This document shows, piece after piece, positions 1-11,003 of a DNA stretch of 64,000 nt. The notes beneath the pieces are model-generated. The model did no database searches, was not told the origin of the DNA, and saw only the letters and a program-made list of their open reading frames with translations. The stretch is from Agaricus subrufescens (lineage: Eukaryota; Basidiomycota; Agaricomycetes; Agaricales; Agaricaceae): contig CM057065.1 in the NCBI GenBank assembly GCA_029945375.1, positions 620,001-684,000 on the forward strand. Direction: 5' to 3'. Every line of letters starts with the position of its first letter. Position 1 is the first letter of the stretch. A program made the translations under genes and the position numbers.

Positions 1-2113
1 CAAGAACAATGCCGTGGCATTTTACGTATTCGTCCCACGCCGAGTTCAACCACTCTTTCCCCATGTCCAAACGAACACGCTTCAGCCGCTTTCCCGTTTG
101 ACGTTCCGCCAGGCTATGGAAATCCATGAACACCTTGATTGTCGCATCTGCAGACTTAGAGCTCAAGAAATATACGGCGCGGTAGGAAGTGGCGCCATCG
201 ACGATGAGCATGAAGTATTTCGCACCACCCGCCGATTGAGTCGACGCCGGTCCCCAAATATCTATGTATACGCGCTCCAGGACCTCAGCTTCGCCGGCAG
301 TAGAGTCAGAGTAAGGGTGACTTGTGTGAGTGCCGTATATACAGTCTTCGCAAAGTGCTCTCATGTCCATAGGTCCGCTGACGTCCAAACCATCGACTAG
401 GCCGCCTTTAATCATCCCCTTCAACGCCTCAACACCAGTGTGACCCAGCCTACGATGCCATACGTCGAATGCCACTGCTTTACGCTTCGACTGGAAGGTG
501 TTAACCTCAGTACGTCCATGCAAAGATTTCGGCACGACATATAATCCATTCCTCTTAACCGCTGTTAGGACAGTAACTCCGCTTGACTGTTTGACTTTAG
601 CCATGTCCCCCTCAAAATTTACGCTCAAGCCTTTACTGACCAGCTTCGATACGGATACTAAATTGGAACGGAGATGAGGTGTGTGAAGAGCATCGGTCAT
701 CAAGATCTTCGAGGGTATTCCATCAACCAATGTTGAAAATGCGGCAGTCCCAGACCCCTCTATGGAGAACGTCGAATCCTTTCCTGCCGAGTTTCCGATG
801 CGAGGTGGAGAGATCGCGTTGTATTCAGAGAAGCTCTCCCTCGCAATGAAACAATGGTCACTGGCACCCGAATCAAGTAACGTAGACGCCGTGTTGTCAT
901 CAGTATCGACATTGAAACAATGAGGTATAGACGGGGTAAGATGTTTAGGAATGTCCTCCAATACGTCGCCCATATTCACAGTCCCAAATACCAGGTCGGG
1001 TTTAGACGGCCTGGCGACGCATAGGGCAGAATTAGATTGTGGCAACGTGTGGAGGATTGAAGGTACCTCAGTGATGTCGGTGTTTGTCGAAACTTCTGTG
1101 AGTAGGGCAAAAACTTGTTCAGTGTTTTCGCTGACGGCGTTAGCGGATGTCTGTTGAGCATTGGTATTCGTGTTGCTCTGGTTGTTATTTTGGGATCTCC
1201 TGTTGGCGTTCCGCCTCCCAAATCCAGGAGGGAACTGCCCGGCCTTTCCCCCTCCAGGCCAGTAACAATTCTCAATGGTGTGTCCGCGCCTATTACAATT
1301 GGGATTGCTGCACACGCGAGTTTGATTGCTGTTCCCAGTATTATGGTTGCTCTCGACCCGAAGTGCCGCCGTTGCAGTTTGCGGATTGACGACACGATCT
1401 CGGCTGACTCTGGCCCAGTGGGTCATCAGCTGATTTATGGCATCACGAGACGTGCGGGTAGTGTACAAGGTGGCGACAATGGAATCCCATGAGCGGGGAA
1501 GAGAGTTGATGATGATCATGCGGAATGAGGAATCGTCTATTTTGGCCCCAAGAGCGGTAGCATTCGACCACTTGGTCCTAAGTTTGGATATAAATTCAAC
1601 GAAGTCTTGTCCGTCTAAGTAAGTCATGTTCCGAAGGTCCTGTTCTGCGTTGGCTAAAGCGACTTCTGACGCGATTTGGTATCCATCCATGTAGGACTTC
1701 CAAGCGTCGGCTGCAGTACCTAGGATGTTGATACCGAGACCAAGGGGGTCGCTGGTGTTATAAATCAACAATCCCATCGCCCAAGCGTTACGAACTTTCC
1801 ATTCGGCCGGAGTAGGTGATACAGACTCCCAAGGCGTCTCAGGGGTCTGAGTGGTAATTGTAGTTGTGGTCGCCGGGGCAGTGGGGGCCGCGGGGGCAGT
1901 AGGGGCCGCGGGGATAGGGGCGACAGGGGCAGTAGCGGCGACAGGGGTAGTCTGTTGTGGAGAAGGGTTGGGTATAGAGCCATCCAAGTATCCCGATACG
2001 CCTCGAAGGTCGGCCGCTATTTGGATCAGGCCTCTCCAAGTAACCCAGTTCATCCCGTTGAACTTGGCGCTGTCGGCGAAAATCGGGGGGGCGCTTCCAC
2101 CAGTGTTAGACAT
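1..2113 (-). CDS. Ty1/copia retrotransposon Gag-Pol polyprotein (5' part, open at left edge)
   Basis: One uninterrupted frame of about 704 codons starts at ATG 2113 and is still open at base 1. In order it shows a Gag region with an Ala/Pro/Thr-rich insert (residues about 50-85), a CCHC zinc knuckle with basidiomycete-type spacing (CSNPNCNRRGHTIENC), an aspartic protease with LLDSGASDHCF, the GAG-pre-integrase motif WHRRLGHTG followed by CEDC of the HHCC zinc finger, and the start of the integrase core (first Asp in YIDIWGP, then RLDMGKEW where RSDNGGE is usual). Reverse transcriptase and RNase H would lie off the window. The family copies itself through RNA in cytoplasmic virus-like particles and integrates the cDNA. 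The lack of stops suggests a young insertion. Confidence 0.93.
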   Translation of the reverse strand, partial: MSNTGGSAPPIFADSAKFNGMNWVTWRGLIQIAADLRGVSGYLDGSIPNPSPQQTTPVAATAPVAPIPAAPTAPAAPTAPATTTTITTQTPETPWESVSPTPAEWKVRNAWAMGLLIYNTSDPLGLGINILGTAADAWKSYMDGYQIASEVALANAEQDLRNMTYLDGQDFVEFISKLRTKWSNATALGAKIDDSSFRMIIINSLPRSWDSIVATLYTTRTSRDAINQLMTHWARVSRDRVVNPQTATAALRVESNHNTGNSNQTRVCSNPNCNRRGHTIENCYWPGGGKAGQFPPGFGRRNANRRSQNNNQSNTNTNAQQTSANAVSENTEQVFALLTEVSTNTDITEVPSILHTLPQSNSALCVARPSKPDLVFGTVNMGDVLEDIPKHLTPSIPHCFNVDTDDNTASTLLDSGASDHCFIARESFSEYNAISPPRIGNSAGKDSTFSIEGSGTAAFSTLVDGIPSKILMTDALHTPHLRSNLVSVSKLVSKGLSVNFEGDMAKVKQSSGVTVLTAVKRNGLYVVPKSLHGRTEVNTFQSKRKAVAFDVWHRRLGHTGVEALKGMIKGGLVDGLDVSGPMDMRALCEDCIYGTHTSHPYSDSTAGEAEVLERVYIDIWGPASTQSAGGAKYFMLIVDGATSYRAVYFLSSKSADATIKVFMDFHSLAERQTGKRLKRVRLDMGKEWLNSAWDEYVKCHGIVL

Positions 2114-2549
2114 AATGCAGTGGTGTTAAAGTAAGTGATAGTGATCTGTGCTGGTTCAATTTCTTCGTTAATTTAGATTCACAGACCGGGGCCCATAACC
2201 TAAAGAAGAACAGTAAACTCAGTGTCAACGAAGTGAAGGTTGACCACTATATATATTCACCTAAAGAAGAACAGTAAACTAGTTACAGGTCAGGACAAGT
2301 TAAGATATCGTAAAGAAGTTAGAGCTCACCTCAGTGTCAACGAAGTGAAGGTTGACCACTGAGGTGCAAAAATCCGGTGGCTGGAAATATAAGTACTCGG
2401 CAGAGCACGGCATATAGAAACTGTACAGAAGTGAAGGTAGAACTGTATAGTAGCGTTAGGAGTAAAATTGAGAGACACGAATGAAGAAACGAAATTCGGA
2501 CGAAAATAGGATAAGAATTAAAAATAGAATAAAAGTGCAGCGAAGCACC
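2114..2549 (-). mobile_element. Leader / probable LTR side of the copia element
   Basis: This lies between the copia start codon and the point near 2550 where similarity to the NLR exon 1 relic begins. It should hold the 5' LTR, primer-binding site and leader of the element. I could not fix LTR ends or a tRNA-complementary primer site by eye, because the other LTR is off the window. It contains two pairs of short direct repeats, listed separately. Confidence 0.5.
2199..2360. repeat. Two interleaved short direct-repeat pairs in the copia leader
   Basis: A 21-nt block (CCTAAAGAAGAACAGTAAACT) occurs at 2199-2219 and 2260-2280. A 30-nt block beginning TCAGTGTCAACGAAG occurs at 2219-2248 and 2331-2360. 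They probably arose by local duplication or template slippage during reverse transcription. Confidence 0.85.
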
Positions 2550-2919
2550 TTTCAATAAGATGGAGGGTATTTGTAGATAGCCAGGCAACCAAACCTTGGG
2601 CGCTAGGTTGAGGTATCGTGTTCAAATTGACAGCATTTGTTGGCGTGACTGGCCGCAGGATCTGGGATGATTGACCGCTGCAGTCATTAACATCGAGGCT
2701 GCTAGTAGGGAGTAAAGAGGAAGTAGCAGATGGAATATCCACTGCCTGCTGCGGGGTACCGTATGTGGATGGAGGGCGAGAAGGTAAAGCCGCAGTCGTG
2801 CTAGGACTTGGGGAATTGGAGGTGGCCACGTCATTGTAATGCTTTGCTGGGGATGAATGCAAGTGCGATGAGCGGGGCGAGCGCAGGAAGCGAGGAAGGT
2901 GGAAGCGGAAGTCAGGCAT
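2550..2919 (-). pseudogene. Relic exon 1 of an NLR-like (NACHT) gene, cut by the copia element
   Basis: From ATG 2919 the frame reads MPDFRFHLPRFLRSPRSS and then a Ser/Pro-rich linker closely matching exon 1 of gene A (shared GTPQQAVDI and PSAQGLV). Similarity stops near 2550 (LHLIERC against LYLTDLS in gene A), where the copia leader starts. No NACHT exon follows inside the window. The rest of the gene is either left of the retroelement or lost. An upstream ATG pair at 2961-2966 opens an overlapping frame, as in genes C and D. Confidence 0.8.
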
Positions 2920-2990
2920 CGGGCAGGTTGAGGGCGGAGGCAAAGCGCACTCGGGCTGTCCATCATCGCATTACAACATGCAGATCCAAG

Positions 2991-3040
2991 CTATTTATAG
3001 GACTCCCACTAGTGTCTCGACTTTGCCCACGCTCTGCCGA
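2991..3040 (-). promoter_or_regulatory. Conserved NLR-family promoter (TATA box plus ACTAGTG/GTGGGCAAAG block)
   Basis: TATAAATA on the minus strand (2991-3000) lies 72 bp before the MPDF start. It is preceded by GGGCAAAGTCGAGACACTAG (3007-3032). The same pair of elements stands before genes A, C, D and the plus-strand copy at about the same distance, so this relic kept its promoter. Confidence 0.7.
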
Positions 3041-3329
3041 AATCCCAATATCTCACTCGTTTAATGGAGTGGTGCAGGCAACGGCAGGGAAATGTTGTGA
3101 CAGAAGGATGGTTATGCTAGCTACGTTATACAGCAGTATGCACACTACGACACGCCTTGTTGCGAGTCAACAACAAAAACGGAGCCATCAGTATTGTTGA
3201 ATCGCCGAATCCTGACTATGGCCTGTCGATATTCGGCCGGGATGGATGATCCGGCAAATCTCTTAAATTGTACTGCTGCTTGATTGAAACAAGGATGAGT
3301 GTACGAAATCCCACCCGCTCGACTACCAG

Positions 3330-3560
3330 ACACAGGGATGGCATTAACGGCGATAATCGCCGATGGAAGTTGTCATGAATCACGATAAACCCTGAATTAG
3401 CACGATTACGCCGATTACAAGACGAAAATCGCGATTATTCGAAAGTCTCTTTGATATCAATATTCGGTGTGCAAGAATAATCACGATTAAAATGTGATAG
3501 ATGGAGATGATATCGTGATTATATTTAGCAGTGGTGACGTAGACAAAGAGTAGTCGTGTT
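3330..3560. repeat. Scattered ATAATCGCGATTAT-type palindromic units
   Basis: Degenerate units such as GGCGATAATCGCCGAT, TCGCGATTATTCG and GAATAATCACGATT recur here. They have the same palindromic core (AATC-N-GATT) as the denser array at 14.9-15.7 kb. Nothing else was recognised between the relic promoter and the small gene at 3681. Confidence 0.5.
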
Positions 3561-3680
3561 TCGAGATCGCGATGCCGCCAAAAAAAGTTGTATGCTAAAT
3601 TTGCGCCGTAGACTATTGGTGCTCTATGTACATTGCAAAGGAGTTCAATTAGATTGATATAATATAAGAAGAATAAAGGT

Positions 3681-4139
3681 TTACGCACCGAGGTTGACCC
3701 AGAAACCAATTTTCAACCCAGCAAGAACGCCATGCGTCCACGAAACTCTATCGAAAAACTTGACTTCGCACTCGTCGACCTCCGTATAGACGCTGAGGAC
3801 GCCGAATTTGCCGTCAGCACCATCGAATATCGCGATTTTGACCTGCGGAGCGACTATCCTCATCTGTTGACTGCCAGAGTTGACAGCGGCGTCATGGATG
3901 CTGGTTCTACGAAAAATAAATACGAAACGTTGTATTGTAGACGAAAAACAAAAGACTTACCCTATCAGACCTCGTAAAGGACCCTGCATACCGTTCGCGA
4001 TGGCGTGACCTACAATGCCCGTCCATGCCAATCGAAGCGCGCGGCTGATAATCGCCGGGATCGCGTCTTTTTTGAGGTTCCTTTTCTTCAGTGTGTCGTC
4101 ATACATGTGGACCGGGAAGAGAGTTTGATTGAGAGACAT
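3681..4139 (-). CDS. Hypothetical small protein, two exons (134 aa)
   Basis: Exon 1 runs 4139-3961 from ATG (MSLNQTLFPVHMYDD) and ends in phase 2 at GG|GTAAGT. Exon 2 runs 3906-3681 after TCGTAG and stops after GFWVNLGA. The phases join cleanly. The protein has a basic patch (LKKRNLKKD), a Gly/Ala-rich stretch, and a beta-looking second half (VKIAIFDGADGKFGVLSVYTE). No signal peptide or clear membrane segment is seen. I do not recognise the family. It lies between an NLR relic and a KDZ transposon and is read towards the relic. A non-coding alternative remains possible. Confidence 0.55.
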
Positions 4140-4230
4140 GATGGGGTAGTATGGTGATGGTATGGTTGTAAGAGTGATGAATGAGGATGACTCTGATATT
4201 ACTCACACCTTTCTCGTGCAGCACTTTATT

Positions 4231-4274
4231 CTCGCGCGGTCTTTTATCTCGCACGGTCTTTTATCTCGCGCGGG
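4231..4274. repeat. 17-bp tandem repeat, about 2.6 copies
   Basis: The unit CTCGCGCGGTCTTTTAT is repeated with one change (CGCG to CGCA). It lies just upstream of the small gene at 4139 and could sit in its promoter. The rest of 4140-4612 shows no gene. Confidence 0.75.
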
Positions 4275-4612
4275 ACTCTACACGTCTGAAATCAATCTAA
4301 TAGATTAATCTGCGGCTCAAACTCGGAGTGTAAGTTCTTAACATTCTGAGGTCTTCTGATATTGTTCTCACCTTTGACCGTGACTGCTCCACTAAGCTCG
4401 CTACCAATTTATTTGAAACGCTTACGATGGGTAACGATAGACCTTTTCCTGCCTACTCAACCGCTGAAAAAATGTCAGTCTTGTGCATTCGAGTCCGAGC
4501 TCAACTCAGTATTAGTTCAGTGAACAAAAAACTTATATTGATTAGGGAATGATAGCATAAACGTTCTCTTAATGACATGATCTAGATATGCAGTAAAGTT
4601 AGTTGATTCTTC

Positions 4613-7600
4613 TTACATATGTAGAGTAATGATCACGTACTGCTTCCATTGCGACAAACATTCGTCGGCATGTTTGGCGTACATGCTCACCTGACGCCAA
4701 GCGTAGGCAGAATAACCCTTGACGTTGCCATTGAGAGTGGCCAAATTTGTCCAAACCTCGTTCATTCGCGCAAACAACTTGTGAGTCCGGCGAAATTCCT
4801 CTTCTAATATTTCGAGTTCTTCCTCAAGTCTCTCTACAGCCGCCTTTTCACGATACCACCACACACGCTCCACTAAAAAATTGTATCAATATTGGCATGA
4901 TCATGATAATAATAAAAAATACATTCTAGTGCCCACTCGTTGGAAGACACACAATTCGGCCGGTAAGTCGACCAAAACCAAGGGTTTTGTTTACTTGAAT
5001 CGCCCGTAATGTGGGGAATGAAAATATTCTTCCCCCATAGTTGATCCAATTCTAGCTTTTGAAGTCCTTCAGTCGCATTAGGACCCAGGTGTTCCAGAAC
5101 TTCGAAGTGACGGCAATATTCTTGCCTGAGGTCAAGCATCCGAGACCGAATTTCGGAGACAACATATTGCGAGCGTGTAGCGATACTCTGGCTGCTGGGA
5201 TTTTTCCGTTTCTCTGACATTGTGTGATTCATTTCGTGAATCACGTCCCTCAGATTAGAGAGGATATCGAAGACATGGTCCCGTCGGATAGCAACCTCAA
5301 TTTCACTTGCTTGCGTGAGGTTGTATACCTGGCGCTCGTCTGCAGTGAACAAAGACGGTAACCAAAGTTTTGCAGTTTGAAGTATATCATCACTAGCGGA
5401 TAGAAGATGCTTGAGGATGGGGAAAAGGACGAGTTGGTTCGCTCTCCATGATTGGAGGTCTATCAATTGATCACATTCAAGGTCTTTGTTGGGGACCTCT
5501 GCTTGACGATGAGCTACTCTGTGCGAATAGTAATTATATTTAGATTGCACATATTAATGGAATGACGTACAGCAAAGATTCTATTTCAATACCACGCCGA
5601 ATAAAGTTGATTAACTTGGCAGACGTAGTTCCATTATCTTCTTTGGTTAATGCCGGATTTACTTGCCGTTTCAACGCTGTTAACACCGGCATGAAGACGA
5701 AAAGATAAGGTAAGCTAAGAATTACTGACCTTTTCCTTGTACCTGATACAACTCAGATTTGGTGGCATTAGCTTCGACTGCTCGCCATGTATCAATTAAT
5801 TCTGTTGATATAGATGACGTCAGCCTATCAAAAGCGCTTTTTTTTTCCAAATAAGATTTCTGAGTGCGACTGCGGCGGAGCGACAAATCAGAAGCTACAA
5901 GCCATTTCATCAACAAAAAGTAAAACAGGTGCAAAAAATCTCACATAATTGGCGTAATTTAGTAAAATTATAGTGACCGTTAAAGCTGTCCAAGGTCTCC
6001 TGGCGGTGACCGGGATTTTGTTCCTTTGTGGATGCTGCGGCGTGATTCTGCTCGGACCAGGCACTTTCTATTGCCTCCCCATGCGTCATACCGGAGTGTG
6101 GTTCATAGACAAAGGAGTGGTTCACCTGACAGTGAGCGTTATGCCCATTGATATGCATCTTAGGTACGGAACCACGGATGCGATTAAGTAAGGGAACGAA
6201 ACCAGATAAGTTAGTAGTAATGCGCTTAGGAAGGTTTATGCGATACTGGCACCATATGTCGTAACTGAGTGATATCCACCGTTGACTGAATCCTTCTGGA
6301 CCCAGGGCATGCATTAGAACGTAGTCGGTCTTGATATAACTTTGACTGGTAAGAAGAAAAAGACAGACAGTACAGATAAAAGACTCACGCTTCTCCTTTA
6401 TCAAGGTCAGCCATACCTTGTGGTAGGTAAAATCCGTGGCGGGCGCATTGTATCGCGATGACACCTGATACCTCGGCGTCTTTGAACTTTGCCCGATCTT
6501 GATGCCTAACGGCCTTCAGCTTGGCACAAAGAGATGTCTTGTGGTGGTGAGAGTTTGTCAGTGTTGAATAACTATGTAGAATACTCACGTCGATATCGTT
6601 CTTCAGAGACTTAGTATAGTGCTGGTATTTACTCTCTTCTACAAAATATCCGTTACCAGCATTGAGTGGCTTGTCTAAGCGATCGTAATTTTTCTTCTTC
6701 CTCTGAAGGCGGAAATTGCCATCGGCTGAGAGAAAGAGCGTGTATTTATGTCTGGCGGAGAGTTCATGTGCTTTAGTAGACATTGTGCAAGGTACAACAG
6801 GGCTTACAAATCATCGTCTCGAGCTGTGTCAATTTCCCGCTTTTCGAGATTGAAACCAACTTCAGGACATGCGGGACACCTGAGGGCAAGGCTCCCCGCT
6901 CGTCTATGAGGTAGTATAGTGTCGATGTTGAAGTCTTGTCCTGAGCGGTGGCGGAGCATCAAGTAACGCCAAAGTCGCATTACAATCTTGAATTCTTTAT
7001 ACCGATACTACAGGTGGTCAATAATCGGCTACACATATGACTAAGAACTCACATGTGTTTCCTCGGGAAATGCTGCATTAGTAAAGTCTCGGAGAGTCTT
7101 ACAATAATCATAGTTTGACGATTTCGTGTTGAGCGAATGCCGATCAAAATCATCAAGAACAGCAAAGGTGAATACAGTTTGCGGACGGTCAAGCGACGGA
7201 GGAAAAAGTTGATGTCGGATCAGTTGTAGTGCTTTGTCCTGCCGACGATACAAAGGCTTGCAATAGCAGTACAATATCCTGCATTCGTGAGTCCCGTTCG
7301 TGTGTACCACAACAAAAGTTTTGGGATCGTCGGTGTTATTTGGACAACGCCCGCCTTGATGGCCAAGAAATAAGACATAATCTAGATCGTTTAAGGCGGC
7401 CTTCTCGAAGAAATGGCCGGTCCACCTTTGAATGCGATGAAAGGGGTGATCGTGGTGGCGTTCCACTATACATTGAGAACAAAGTGGCCTGTGAGTAAAA
7501 CACTCGAGGCACCGGTAGATGGCCCTCCATTCCTCGTTGATTTCACCTGATGACGAGGCTATACATGACGGACACGGGTCGCCCACCGCTTCATCAGTCT

Positions 7601-7900
7601 CGAGAGCTAATATTTTGTTTTGAATTTCCTTTAGAATTTCAGATGAAAACGGTTCCAGTTTTGATGAGGCTCCCTGAAGTATGAATCAGCCTAGGATGAA
7701 ACATACTGAAAGGAACTCGCCTGTGTTTTTGTGCGTTCTGACGCTTGAATACTAGGAGCCTCAATCACGGGTATAAAACTAGCACTTTCTGTCGTAGGCC
7801 TGTATTCTTCATGCAAAATATTTATCGGCAAAGGCTTCGCAACCTTGAGAGGAACGATGCCAGGTATTGGGTTTCCCCGCTTGCGCTTGTGACCTGGCAT
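4613..7900 (-). CDS. KDZ (Kyakuja-Dileera-Zisupton) transposase, CxC2 type, multi-exon
   Basis: The N-terminal exon begins at ATG 7900 (MPGHKRKRGNP, basic). Next come the CxC2-like cysteine cluster (CPSC, CLEC, LCSQC then H-rich HHDHPFH; about 7560-7430), a second CPAC pair near 6870, the KDZ core (YTLFLSADGNFRLQRKKK, CARHGFYLPQG, SYDIWCQYRINL, HCQVNHSFVYEPHSG, ESAWSEQNHAA, SFNGHYNF) and a coiled-coil C-terminus (VERLEEELEILEEEF). Introns I could check keep the frame: GTGAGT...CACAAG at about 6590-6540, GCGTGAGT...CCAG at about 6390-6345, TGTGAGA...TAG at about 5950-5900, and GTACAAGG...AAAG after 5750. No disabling stop was seen in the parts read; the exon 1 to exon 2 junction is unresolved. 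KDZ elements are DNA transposons abundant in Agaricomycetes. Terminal inverted repeats were not found by eye. Confidence 0.85.
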
Positions 7901-9720
7901 TGAGTTAGAGAGAAATCAGAAGTGTCGCACCGCCATCACTCAAATTGGGAATAACATCATAGAAAAAAATTTTGATAGAGTTGTACACTCCTACATAACT
8001 TAGTTAACATGCTAGAGCTATGAAAATCTCACTTGCCATCATCAAATTTCATATCAAAGGTGTCCCTGTGCTGTAGTCTTATGAACCAAAAGTTGGGTGC
8101 TACACGAAACGTGAATCGTTGATAGAATGCACTAAAATGCGCCACTTACGAATGACAAGTGGAGCAACCTCCGGGCCGTCTTGAGAGGTTGACCAAACAT
8201 CGAAGGGATCAGGTTCTCCGACTTGATTGTCAGGGGGGCGGGGGGAGTTGACGATCTCTGACCAATACAAACCTCTCGGAGTATCGAGCAATCATCCGCA
8301 ATACCGTCAACTACATGCAGGGACGTATCATTTTTGTCTTTCAATTCATACCACTTACGGACTTCCCTGAAGACAGATGTCAAAAAAAAAGTGTTGATCG
8401 GAAGTAGACTTTACACCCCAGATGCCAAAGCATGAAGATTAAGTTGCTAGCGACGATAGCTATAACAGTGTGAGCCCCGAAGCTCAACCTAGACCTCGCC
8501 GCGGCTGTTCACTGTTTTGATGATGCTGGACGTAGGTGAGGAAGACGCAAGGTCCTTTGATGGCATCTTCTTCGCCCTCCACTGCAGGTGAGGTCAGATT
8601 CTATCACGTGCAATTTCCTCTTCAGTGCCCGCCATCATCAGTGATAATCACCGGACTTCGAATTCTGGATCTTGCCATCACGGCACCACTTAATGCCGGT
8701 AGTTTTGTCAATATTTGGTCGGCTCATGTGAAGCATTGTAACCGGCCGTGAAGCGGCGAGACTATTCATTCAGTCTTGTAAAAATTTCACTTTCTCCTTT
8801 ACACCTTAGCGCACCGGCCTCTACCGCACCGCGTAGGGTCTAAAATGTAGACAAACACCTTCATTTAATATACAAAATCTTAATCCATATGTGCTCTATC
8901 CACATGGACTTCGGCGGGTTGAATATGGAAGCCCGAACGTTGATACACCCGCCCTGATGCTAGCCAGATACCAGAACATGCCAATGCAAATAGAAAGTAG
9001 TAGTCCATCAGTTCGTAACAGAAATGAGGCCCTGAAAGACAGTCAATAATGAACTGTCACCGAGGACAATGTCATTGACAGTTTTCTATTGATTAGAATT
9101 GATGATTCAATAAGTCTACTTGTTCGGTAAGTTTTCCCTGCTGATTATAATCAAAAGGGCCCACCCAACTCAGCTCGAGAGGTCTAGTAATTTGATTTTG
9201 TGGCATGTGGTATAAGGTTCGCTACCATGTCATTGCGTAAACTGACGAAAAATTTTCTTGATAGCAATTGAGGCGTCATTGCCCTAAGTTGTTTTGGTAA
9301 AAAAGTATCTCAAGCCGATTGGAGCTCGCAAGGTATTGAATTGTTTTCGATATGTCGATGGTTTGACTTGGTTAATACCATTCAAGAATAAGTATGTTCA
9401 TTTTTTTTTGGCTCCAACTTATTTTGACAGATTCTATTCCCTGTACACATCATAATGACAAGCAACTGATCTGAGCCAACATCTTCACTTTACAAAACCA
9501 AAAAAGTTCCGAATATCTGTATCAATTCCCATTTGTATCTTAGGATAACCAGTATTCAATTGTGACACTCTTCAAATGGGAAAGCTAAATAACTACTTCC
9601 AAAAGTACGGAACAGAGAGCTGAGCAAGTAGCTATAGGTAGATAAAAACATAGACTATGTAGCGTAAAATGGAGACAATTCAAAACCGTATAGTAAAAAG
9701 AGATATTCATATCGTCACTA
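7901..9720. other. Non-coding or unresolved stretch between KDZ element and next gene
   Basis: No gene is supported. A minus-strand segment at 8100-8380 has locally protein-like frames (GEPDPFDVWSTSQDGPEVAP in one, REVRKWYELKDKND in another) with a possible splice donor. I could not join them into a gene, so this may be a decayed exon pair. 8750-9720 is AT-rich with no recognisable feature. Confidence 0.5.
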
Positions 9721-10595
9721 TTAGTCCATAATGACAATCGGGTCATCGAGAGAATCACCACTCCCTCCCTCCCCGGACAATCTCAAAACCTTACGAAGTG
9801 GCTCGGACGCATTGACCTCGATCGTGTCGCATTTCCTCTTCTTCCCCTCAGTTGATTCGATTGTTTGGATGCTTTGATCGGCGTACGAGAGTTGTTGCGA
9901 TTGGGTGAAATCAGGTGAGAGAACTCGAGCCGGTGATGGCGCCTTGACTTTATTTCGGCGCCAGCTATCACGACAGACTTCGTCTAGGGACATAATGTCA
10001 ACGGGGTCTTCCAGATTTTCGATGAGAAAGCTAAGCCCGGGGCAATCAGTATTGGCAATCCTCCTTTCCTTCACGATAAGGTAATGGTTAGGGGTGTATT
10101 GACGCCAGAATGCTGTGGGTGGTAGGTCGACAAAGCCCCCTTTCATTGTATCATATACCTTGAGAGGGTGGGTAATGATACGGGTCTGGTCAAGAAAAAA
10201 GAAGCTGTTGATGGGACAGAAGAATCCATTGCTCGCAGGAATGTCAAAGACGTAGGGATCCTGTCCAGCCTAGTATAATCAGCGTCTGGAACAGGATATA
10301 ATCAACGAGGTATGTACCTCGTCAAACAAATAGATTCGACCAGGAACTGGGTCTTGTTCCGGGGACAAAGAACGTTGTTCAGCAGCAGGAGAAGATGGAA
10401 GAGATGAGTCTGGAAGGGATGACAAGCTAGTCCTCCCCGGGGAGGATTGCAACCGCTTGTGGTACGCAAAAAATTCGTCCATATCAGGGAGGTCAGGGGA
10501 AGAACGAAGAGAGGGGGGGAAGGATGTACTGTCATCACTGGGAATCGCAGGTGATTCAGTATCACCCTCGGCAGCAGCAAGATGAGCGTTCTCGA
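9721..10595 (-). CDS. Hypothetical protein, last exons of a multi-exon gene
   Basis: Two exons join in phase 0. The upper one (from about 10595, after a TGCAG acceptor, down to 10318) encodes an acidic Ser/Pro-rich stretch, then MDEFFAYHKRLQ and RIYLFDE. The intron is 10317-10270 (GTACAT...ACTAG). The lower exon is 10269-9721 (AGQDPYVFDIPASNGFF ... VKERRIANTDCPGL ... DDPIVIMD stop). The C-terminal part is polar with a basic cluster (EGKKRKCD) that could be a nuclear signal. A further upstream exon, possibly starting at ATG 10775 (MVRKVGVVINIIRTKK), fits poorly and was not joined. I do not recognise the family. Confidence 0.6.
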
Positions 10596-11003
10596 CTGCA
10601 AGGTGGCTGAGTCACGACAAACGGGAAGTGCCATCTCGCTTCCAAGGAGGATGTAGTGCATCGTAAGGGGTAGGCTCTGATTCTCAAAACTTCTATCGAG
10701 ACCGATAATATAGTACGGCCGAGGAATCTTTTTTGTACGAATAATGTTTATGACTACGCCAACCTTTCTGACCAAGCTAACCTTAGAATGATATGACCGT
10801 CAACCCTGCACCCAAAACTTTTTTCAGAATGATCAGCGATAAATATGGGCCTCAGCTAGAAATCTCTTCAGACTGATCGACAGTAAATCTCGGCCTAACT
10901 TATAAGTCTCGGACCGTGTATGAGGGAATTGAATCAAAACGAATACAGGTGAGCAGGCTTTAGTAACTTATATTAATCTGCCATTGCGTGAAGCTGTAAC
11001 CCC

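Noticed and set aside
14..1492. Plus-strand open frames at 14-400 and 951-1492
   Set aside because: They are antisense to the continuous copia Gag-Pol frame, which has recognisable protease, zinc-knuckle and integrase motifs.
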